In this document: piece by piece, positions 6,195 to 11,720 of the stretch
How positions within the stretch are numbered: the stretch's first letter is position 1
Layout: the number at the start of each line of letters is the position of its first letter
Assembly (NCBI GenBank): GCA_018676275.1
Contig: JABHFC010000424.1
Location: forward strand, 1 to 11,720
Length of the DNA stretch: 11,720 nt
Source: Gammaproteobacteria bacterium
GTDB taxonomy: Bacteria > Pseudomonadota > Gammaproteobacteria > Eutrophobiales > Eutrophobiaceae
Direction: 5' to 3'
Program-made: the position numbers and the translations under genes
The notes under the pieces: model-generated
Seen by the model: the letters and a program-made list of their open reading frames with translations, nothing else
Told to the model about the DNA's origin: nothing
Database searches by the model: none

Positions 6195-6677
6195 TTAATT
6201 ACCTTTATCCAGACCGAAAGTAGAGTGTAACGTTCTTACACCTAATTCTAAATACTTTTCGTCTACCACCACAGAAATTTTGATTTCTGAGGTCGAAATC
6301 ATCTGAATATTGATACCTTCAGTTGCCAATGCCTCAAACATTTGGCTGGCAATGCCCGCGTGAGAGCGCATTCCAACTCCAACTACCGATATTTTCACGA
6401 TATTATCATCACCGGAGACACCATCTGCTCCCAACTCTTCAGATATCCCTTGCAGTACCTCAAGGCCTCTTTTGTAATCGCCTCTGTGTACGGTAAATGT
6501 AAAATTCGTGCTTTTATCATCTCCTATATTCTGGATGATCATATCCACTTCAATATTGGCTTTTGCAATCGGCCCGAGAATGCGTGAAGCAATACCGGGC
6601 GTATCCGGTACCCCACGAATGGTTAGCTTGGCTTCATCCCGATTATGGGCAATGCCTGATATCAGAACCTGTTCCAT
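6195..6677 (-). CDS. lysC: Putative internal-start aspartokinase beta subunit (ACT-only)
   Basis: Met247 (ATG at 6677-6675) is preceded by GAGGA (6689-6685) with a 7-nt spacer, a much better ribosome site than that of full-length lysC. The product would be 160 aa and contain both ACT domains. In-frame beta subunits of this size that start at the same place (about residue 247-250) are known for aspartokinases of Bacillus and Corynebacterium, where they form alpha2beta2 regulatory complexes. Here it is inferred from the ribosome site and position only; a chance SD is possible. Confidence 0.5.
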   Translation of the reverse strand: MEQVLISGIAHNRDEAKLTIRGVPDTPGIASRILGPIAKANIEVDMIIQNIGDDKSTNFTFTVHRGDYKRGLEVLQGISEELGADGVSGDDNIVKISVVGVGMRSHAGIASQMFEALATEGINIQMISTSEIKISVVVDEKYLELGVRTLHSTFGLDKGN

Positions 6678-7415
6678 ACTCTTGTCCTCAGTAGTGATTA
6701 GTGTGCCCGGACCTTCTTCAAATGATGAGAGCACTCTTAAAGAAACATTGTATTTACTCGCGAACTCAACTGAGCGTATTTGTAAAACTTTCGAGCCGAG
6801 ACTTGCCATTTCCAACATTTCTTCATAGGCAATCCGGTCGATACGCCTGGCCATGTTTACAATTCGTGGATCAGCGGTGTAGACACCGTCTACATCGGTA
6901 TAGATGTGACATTCCTGCGCTTCTAATGCCGCCGCCAGGGCAACCGCTGTAGTATCTGAACCACCTCTTCCCAGTGTCGTTATATTGCCGTCAGCATCTA
7001 TACCCTGAAAACCTGCTACGACTACTACTTTTTCATCTTCCAGAGCTTTCGACACTCTCTGTGCGTCAATTTCCATGATGCGAGCTTTGCTATGCACACT
7101 ATCTGTCAGAATGCAGACCTGCCCACCGGTGAACGATTCTGCCGCACAACCTTTGGCCTCCAGTGCCATGCTCAGAAGCGCAATCGTGACCTGCTCGCCC
7201 GTTGACAACAACACATCCAGTTCACGCTTACTTACTTGTGAGCTGATCTCGCCAGACAAGCCTAGCAAGCGATCAGTCTCACCACTCATGGCGGACACCA
7301 CAACCACTATTTGATGACCCTGCTTGCGGCTTTTAATAACCTTGTCCGCAACAGCCTGAATGCGCTCAATGCTGCCAACCGAGGTCCCGCCGAATTTTTG
7401 AACTATTAGTGCCAT
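6195..7415 (-). CDS. lysC: Aspartate kinase (aspartokinase), lysine/threonine-regulated type
   Basis: Catalyses ATP-dependent phosphorylation of L-aspartate, the first step to lysine, diaminopimelate, threonine and methionine. 406 aa, the usual length for pseudomonad-type LysC. The kinase domain (1-245) has KFGGTSVG (7-14), SAMSGETDRL, the loop GRGGSDTTAVALAAAL (149-164), and TDVDGVYTADPR. Two ACT domains follow at about 265-335 (VPDTPGIASRI) and 342-403 (SHAGIASQMFEALATEGINI), which bind regulatory lysine or threonine. The Shine-Dalgarno before ATG 7415 is weak, while a good one lies inside the gene before Met247 (see the separate beta-subunit entry). It lies 109 nt downstream of alaS, with a candidate promoter TTGCTG-N16-TAAAAT in that gap. 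Confidence 0.96.
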   Translation of the reverse strand: MALIVQKFGGTSVGSIERIQAVADKVIKSRKQGHQIVVVVSAMSGETDRLLGLSGEISSQVSKRELDVLLSTGEQVTIALLSMALEAKGCAAESFTGGQVCILTDSVHSKARIMEIDAQRVSKALEDEKVVVVAGFQGIDADGNITTLGRGGSDTTAVALAAALEAQECHIYTDVDGVYTADPRIVNMARRIDRIAYEEMLEMASLGSKVLQIRSVEFASKYNVSLRVLSSFEEGPGTLITTEDKSMEQVLISGIAHNRDEAKLTIRGVPDTPGIASRILGPIAKANIEVDMIIQNIGDDKSTNFTFTVHRGDYKRGLEVLQGISEELGADGVSGDDNIVKISVVGVGMRSHAGIASQMFEALATEGINIQMISTSEIKISVVVDEKYLELGVRTLHSTFGLDKGN

Positions 7416-7485
7416 TTATCTATAAGTTGTCGTCACTGCTATATCGTCACTTTCGCTGCTGATAAACAGTGGTAATCAAAAAGGT

Positions 7486-7513
7486 GGGGAATTTTAACGA
7501 GTTAGGCGGGAAC
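7486..7513 (-). promoter_or_regulatory. Candidate promoter of lysC in the alaS-lysC gap
   Basis: On the minus strand, between alaS and lysC, TTGCTG is followed after 16 nt by TAAAAT (4/6 and 5/6). It overlaps the outer arm of the inverted repeat at the end of alaS. The match is weak and the coordinates approximate, so lysC might instead be read through from alaS. Confidence 0.25.
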
Positions 7514-7544
7514 AGCAAGTAAATTCAGCTATTTATTTGCTGTT
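7511..7544 (-). other. Inverted repeat spanning the alaS stop codon
   Basis: Arms 7511-7524 and 7531-7544 pair over 14 bp with one mismatch, loop 6 nt, and the alaS stop (7527-7525) lies in the loop. No U-tract follows in the alaS direction, so it is not a standard terminator. It may stop ribosomal read-through into lysC or protect the 3' end. Role unknown. Confidence 0.5.
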
Positions 7545-10131
7545 TTACCCAGTCTGAGACACTTGCTAGAGCCGAATCCAGCCCCTTAGGATCACTTCCG
7601 CCAGCCTGAGCCATATCTGCTCTGCCGCCGCCTTTGCCACCAACCTGCTGAGCAACAAAATTGACCAGCTCCCCTGCTTTTATTCTGTCAGTGGCATCTT
7701 TGGATACGCCAGCAACAAGACTTACCTTACCTTCTTTCACTGTTGCCAATACCAGCGCTGCCGTACCTAGTTTGTTCTTAAGTTGATCGACTGTCTCTCG
7801 TAAGGTCTTCGGATCGGCACCATCAAGATGTTTTGCCAGCACCATAATGCCATTGATTTCCTCCGCATCACTGACCATATCATCACCTGCACTACTGGCT
7901 AGTTTGGATTTAAGTTGCTCAACCTCTTTTTCAAGCTTACGCGAACGATCCAGCACTATCTCCAGACGTGATTCAATATTTTCACGATCTGATTTAAGTG
8001 TCTTTGCAATACGATTTAGTCGGGATTCACTCTCATCAACCCATCCCAGTGCACCCTGCCCGGTGACGGCTTCAATACGACGAACACCCGCTGCAATACC
8101 GGTTTCCGATATTATTTTGAACAAACCAATATCACCTGAATGCAATACATGCGTGCCACCACATAACTCAGTTGAGAAGCCAGCACCGATATTCAAAACA
8201 CGTACTTCACTGTCATATTTCTCACCAAACAGGGACATCGCACCTGATTCCATTGCTTCATCCAGTGACATGACATCAACCTGAGTTGCTGCGTTTTCGA
8301 GAATAATATGATTTGTCAGCTGTTCAATTTTTCTTACTTCGTCATCAGTAAGTGCTTCCGGATGAGAAAAATCGAAGCGCAATCGATCTGCAGCTACCAG
8401 TGATCCTTTTTGCGTTACATGTTTTCCCAGAATCTGCCTTAAGGCAGCATGTAACAGATGTGTAGCCGAATGGTTCCGCATAATGTCAACCCGATGAAGC
8501 TTATTGACTCTCGCTTGCAGGGACTGTCCCACTTCTATCTCACCCTGTTTAAGCTCACCCAGATGAATATGCGCTTTTGATTGTTTCTGTGTATCACATA
8601 CTTCGAAAACGACACCATTGCTCATTAACTTACCCCGGTCACCACTCTGCCCTCCCGATTCAGCGTAAAATGGTGTCGTTGCCAGAATTATTCCACCCTC
8701 CTCTCCCTGAGCTAATTGTTTAACTGATCTGCCATCCTTAAATAAGGCAATGACAGTGGATGACTCTTCCAGTTTTTCATAACCGACAAATTCAGAATCA
8801 AATATGATTTGCGAATTTGCATCGTTAGTATCCAGTTCAAATTTACTCGCAGCCCGGGCACGTTTACGTTGTTCGGCCATGGCTTTGTCAAAACCTTGTT
8901 TATCCAGCGTCAAACCACGTTCACGTGCAATATCTGCAGTCAGATCAACAGGGAATCCATAAGTATCGTAAAGTTTAAATACATCATCGCCAGCGATTAT
9001 CTTGCCCTTAAGGTTGGCAAGAATGTCTTCCAGATGTCCTAAACCCTGATCAAGGGTTTCGGCAAAGCGTAGTTCTTCCTGCTTTATTGTTCGCTCAACA
9101 AATTCCTGCGCTTCTTTCAACTCCGGAAAAGCTTCGCCCATAAGATCACTAACTGTTGAAACCAGACGATAGAAAAAAGGCTCGGTAAAACCGAGACTAT
9201 TACCATGTCTGGCGGCTCGGCGAATGATTCTCCTTAGTACGTAACCGCGACCTTCGTTGGAAGGCACAACACCATCGCTAATTAGAAAAGCACAGGACCG
9301 GATATGATCGGCGATAACCCGTGAAGAAGTTATATCCGGCTTATCAGTATCAGCCAGTTCATGGATGGCTGCGATCAGTTGCTGAAATAAATCTATATCG
9401 TAATTATTCTGAACACCTTGCATAACAGCCGCAATTCGCTCAAGACCCATACCCGTATCTACGGAGGGTTTCGGAATCGGATTCAGGTTGCCATCGCCAT
9501 CCCGATCATATTGCATGAAAACCAGGTTCCAGATTTCAACGTAACGATCACCTTCCTGTTCCGGACTTCCAGGTGGACCACCTTCTATATGTTCGCCATG
9601 ATCATAAAATATTTCACTGCATGGCCCACATGGACCAGTGTCACCCATAGCCCAGAAATTATCTTTCTCACCACATCGACTGAATCGACTACGATCAATC
9701 CCTATTTCATTCAGCCAGATATCCGCAGCCTCATCATCGTCTTCAAATACTGTCACCCATAAGCGTTCTTTTGGCAGTTCCAGTTCATTGGTGAGAAAAT
9801 CCCAGGCGTACTGGATTGCTTCACGTTTGAAATAATCACCAAAGCTGAAGTTACCAAGCATTTCGAAAAAGGTGTGATGGCGTGCGGTGTAACCGACATT
9901 TTCCAGGTCATTGTGTTTGCCACCGGCCCGCACACAACGCTGCGAAGATACCGCGCGATCGTAGCTACGCTTGTCCAGACCAAGAAAGACTTCCTTGAAC
10001 TGCACCATGCCTGCATTAGTGAATAATAATGTCGGATCATTGGATGGTACCAGCGAACTACTGGTCACAGGCTGATGTTGTTTATTCTGAAAATAATCCA
10101 GGAATTTTTGACGTAATTCGTTAGTCGTCAT
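7525..10131 (-). CDS. alaS: Alanyl-tRNA synthetase
   Basis: Class II synthetase that charges tRNA-Ala. 868 aa, normal for bacteria (E. coli 875). The N-terminal aminoacylation domain starts ELRQKFLDYF and has NDPTLLFTNAGMVQFK (31-46), RHHTFFEMLGNFSFGDYFK (84-102), and CGPCSEIFYD; the editing domain has the zinc ligands in NHSATHLL (H554, H558) and CGGTH (C657, H661). A coiled-coil segment (about 705-745) and the C-Ala DHHA1 domain with GGKGGGRADMAQAGG (831-845) end the protein. Its ATG lies inside the last codons of recX (11-nt overlap, TATGACGACTAA), so translation is coupled. The own Shine-Dalgarno is weak. recX-alaS adjacency is typical of gammaproteobacteria. Confidence 0.98.
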   Translation of the reverse strand: MTTNELRQKFLDYFQNKQHQPVTSSSLVPSNDPTLLFTNAGMVQFKEVFLGLDKRSYDRAVSSQRCVRAGGKHNDLENVGYTARHHTFFEMLGNFSFGDYFKREAIQYAWDFLTNELELPKERLWVTVFEDDDEAADIWLNEIGIDRSRFSRCGEKDNFWAMGDTGPCGPCSEIFYDHGEHIEGGPPGSPEQEGDRYVEIWNLVFMQYDRDGDGNLNPIPKPSVDTGMGLERIAAVMQGVQNNYDIDLFQQLIAAIHELADTDKPDITSSRVIADHIRSCAFLISDGVVPSNEGRGYVLRRIIRRAARHGNSLGFTEPFFYRLVSTVSDLMGEAFPELKEAQEFVERTIKQEELRFAETLDQGLGHLEDILANLKGKIIAGDDVFKLYDTYGFPVDLTADIARERGLTLDKQGFDKAMAEQRKRARAASKFELDTNDANSQIIFDSEFVGYEKLEESSTVIALFKDGRSVKQLAQGEEGGIILATTPFYAESGGQSGDRGKLMSNGVVFEVCDTQKQSKAHIHLGELKQGEIEVGQSLQARVNKLHRVDIMRNHSATHLLHAALRQILGKHVTQKGSLVAADRLRFDFSHPEALTDDEVRKIEQLTNHIILENAATQVDVMSLDEAMESGAMSLFGEKYDSEVRVLNIGAGFSTELCGGTHVLHSGDIGLFKIISETGIAAGVRRIEAVTGQGALGWVDESESRLNRIAKTLKSDRENIESRLEIVLDRSRKLEKEVEQLKSKLASSAGDDMVSDAEEINGIMVLAKHLDGADPKTLRETVDQLKNKLGTAALVLATVKEGKVSLVAGVSKDATDRIKAGELVNFVAQQVGGKGGGRADMAQAGGSDPKGLDSALASVSDWVKQQINS

Positions 10132-10582
10132 ACTCGTTTAGTCTTTTAAATAGCCGATGAATTTGATCGCTGCTAAAACCCCGATATTGAAGAAAGCGTG
10201 ATTGCTTTGCCTGTTCCTTATAGTCTTGAGGTATATCGTCTCCATACTTCCGCTTATGTACTTCTGCCAGACGTTCAATCCAATGCGGATCTCGCTCGTC
10301 GATATATTCCTCGCTTATTTCGTCGCCAACACCTTTTTGTTTTAATTCCTGGATGATGCGGCACGGGCCGTAACCGCGACTGACACGATCGTGTACGAAT
10401 GCCTCGGTATAACGAGATTCACTCTGCAGACCTTCCTTTTTTAACTGTTCGATAGCAACATCGATATCCTCAACATCCAATCCCCGCGTCAGCAGTTTTT
10501 GTCGAAGCTCCTTTTCACTGTGCTCTCGCCTGGCAAGCAATGCCAGGGCCCGCTCTTTTACATCCTTTGAACCATCGCTCAG
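10121..10582 (-). CDS. recX: RecA regulator RecX, probable CTG start
   Basis: Small helical protein that binds RecA filaments and curbs recombination and SOS induction. From TTG at 10540 (139 aa) the product starts LLARREHSEKELRQKLLTRG, which cuts the family's first helix. In frame upstream it reads DGSKDVKERALALLARREHS, the normal RecX N-terminus (153 aa from the CTG at 10582, read as Met). No ATG, GTG or TTG exists between the stop codon upstream and 10540. CTG at 10582-10580 overlaps the recA stop TGA (CTGA), and AGGAGG (10595-10590) in the recA end lies 7 nt before it, an ideal spacing. So CTG is preferred over TTG 10540. Three helical repeats are visible: 19-35, 50-75, 125-150 (CTG numbering), with SRGYGPCRIIQELKQKGV typical of the second. 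Recognised with confidence; the start is inferred. Confidence 0.92.
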   Translation of the reverse strand: MSDGSKDVKERALALLARREHSEKELRQKLLTRGLDVEDIDVAIEQLKKEGLQSESRYTEAFVHDRVSRGYGPCRIIQELKQKGVGDEISEEYIDERDPHWIERLAEVHKRKYGDDIPQDYKEQAKQSRFLQYRGFSSDQIHRLFKRLNEYDD

Positions 10583-11619
10583 GCTTCGGCCTCCTCTTCC
10601 TGTTCTTCATTTGGAATTGCTGCATTTTTTTCGGGGAATAATTTTTCGCGAATACTACGTTCGATTTCTTCCGCTATGGCAGGGTTTTCTTTAAGAAAAT
10701 TACGCACATTATCCTTGCCCTGGCCTATTCGATCACCATTGTAACTGTACCAGGCACCGGCTTTATCAATAAAATCATGTTGTACACCCATCGCAATAAT
10801 TTCACTCTCGCGGGAAATACCTTCACCATAAAGTATGTCAAAGTAAGCCTCCTTAAAAGGTGGTGCGATTTTGTTTTTTACAACTTTCACCCGGGTCTCA
10901 TTACCGACAATCTCATCACCCTTCTTGATAGCACCAATACGTCGAATATCAAGGCGAACCGAGGCATAAAATTTCAGCGCATTACCGCCGGTAGTGGTTT
11001 CAGGACTGCCGAACATGACGCCAATTTTCATACGGATCTGGTTAATAAAAATGACCAGCGTATTTGAACGTTTAATATTACCGGTCAATTTACGCAGAGC
11101 CTGCGACATCAGTCGCGCCTGCAGCCCCATATGACTGGCGCCCATCTCGCCTTCAATTTCAGCTTTAGGTGTCAAAGCAGCCACTGAATCGATAATAACC
11201 AGATCGACCGCACTGGAACGCACCAGCATGTCTGTTATCTCCAGTGCCTGTTCGCCGGTATCAGGTTGTGACACCAGCAGGTCTTCAATCTGTACACCCA
11301 GCTTTTCTGCATACTGAGGATCCAAAGCATGCTCAGCATCAACAAAGGCGGCCGTGCCACCCTGTTTTTGTATTTCCGCAGCAACATGCAGGGCCAGTGT
11401 TGTTTTACCGGAGGATTCAGGGCCATATATTTCGACTACTCTTCCCTTTGGTAATCCGCCAATACCGAGACTGATATCCAGACCCAGTGAACCTGTGGAA
11501 ACCGACTCTACATCGGGGACCACGCCATCGTCACTCATGCGCATGATAGATCCCTTACCAAATTGCTTTTCAATCTGACTCAGGGCAATACCCAAAGCTT
11601 GTTTTTTCTTCTCGTCCAT
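10579..11619 (-). CDS. recA: Recombinase RecA
   Basis: Forms ATP-dependent filaments on single-stranded DNA, pairs homologous strands and stimulates LexA cleavage in the SOS response. 346 aa, near the E. coli 353. Walker A GPESSGKT (66-73), VIIDSVAALTPKAEIEGEMG (141-160, Walker B and L1), L2 loop region MFGSPETTTGGNALKFYAS (202-220), C-terminal acidic tail EEQEEEAEA. Start ATG at 11619 has AAGAG 7 nt upstream. It is followed directly by recX. No canonical LexA box (CTG-N10-CAG) was found in the 101 nt upstream inside the window; the best partial is CTG-N10-CAT. Confidence 0.99.
   Translation of the reverse strand: MDEKKKQALGIALSQIEKQFGKGSIMRMSDDGVVPDVESVSTGSLGLDISLGIGGLPKGRVVEIYGPESSGKTTLALHVAAEIQKQGGTAAFVDAEHALDPQYAEKLGVQIEDLLVSQPDTGEQALEITDMLVRSSAVDLVIIDSVAALTPKAEIEGEMGASHMGLQARLMSQALRKLTGNIKRSNTLVIFINQIRMKIGVMFGSPETTTGGNALKFYASVRLDIRRIGAIKKGDEIVGNETRVKVVKNKIAPPFKEAYFDILYGEGISRESEIIAMGVQHDFIDKAGAWYSYNGDRIGQGKDNVRNFLKENPAIAEEIERSIREKLFPEKNAAIPNEEQEEEAEA
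10590..10595 (-). promoter_or_regulatory. Strong Shine-Dalgarno AGGAGG for recX inside recA
   Basis: AGGAGG on the minus strand, in the Glu/Ala codons at the recA 3' end, 7 nt before the CTG that overlaps the recA stop. The purine-rich EEEA-type tail of RecA also makes such sites by chance, so the evidence is the combination with spacing and reading frame. Confidence 0.55.
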
Positions 11620-11701
11620 TGATTTTCTCTTATGTTAGTTGTAAAAAAAGGTTCTACTGTGAATGACACAACAAAGCAGATGTCATCCAGCTCAGGTTAA
11701 G

Positions 11702-11710
11702 ATTATCACA
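11702..11710 (-). promoter_or_regulatory. Candidate extended -10 of the recA promoter
   Basis: Minus-strand TGTGATAAT matches an extended -10 (TGN plus GATAAT, 5/6). It lies 83 nt before the recA start. The matching -35 would lie outside the window, so it cannot be judged here. Confidence 0.3.
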
Positions 11711-11720
11711 TAATTTTGAC

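Noticed and set aside
7075..8284. Antisense open frames within lysC and alaS
   Set aside because: They are shadows of well-supported minus-strand genes.

Overview
The window reads as chromosomal DNA of a gammaproteobacterium. The right half carries the minus-strand order recA, recX, alaS, lysC, csrA, tRNA-Ser(GCU), which is a familiar gammaproteobacterial (Pseudomonas-like) arrangement. All these proteins look full length with intact family motifs. The DNA is moderately AT-rich and densely coded.

Layout from left to right. Bases 1-1025 (minus) hold the first 341 residues of a sodium-coupled NSS/LeuT-fold transporter that runs off the window. It is divergent from a class I/II PLP aminotransferase (1174-2370, plus), with a short promoter region between them. 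Then follow three tightly packed minus-strand genes that overlap by ATGA (5145 down to 2541): a CDP-alcohol phosphotransferase, a ketopantoate-reductase-fold dehydrogenase and an HpnA-like extended SDR. They look like one unassigned pathway that builds a phosphodiester product at the membrane. Bases 5146-5648 hold no credible gene but contain an array of tandem hairpin-rich repeats just downstream of tRNA-Ser(GCU). Each unit starts with half of the tRNA's terminator. Then come tRNA-Ser (5649-5739), csrA, lysC, alaS, recX and recA.

How the genes work together. recA, recX and alaS are translationally packed: recX appears to start at a CTG that overlaps the recA stop, with a strong Shine-Dalgarno in the end of recA, and recX overlaps alaS by 11 nt. 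lysC appears to encode two products, the full aspartokinase and an internally started ACT-only beta subunit. csrA has its own leader with a GGA-containing ribosome site. The transporter and aminotransferase may form an amino-acid uptake and use pair, but substrates cannot be read from sequence.

The most interesting items are the repeat array after the tRNA, the non-canonical recX start, the internal lysC start, and the three-gene CDP-alcohol/dehydrogenase/SDR operon of unknown product. I found no CRISPR array, transposase, phage gene or toxin-antitoxin pair.
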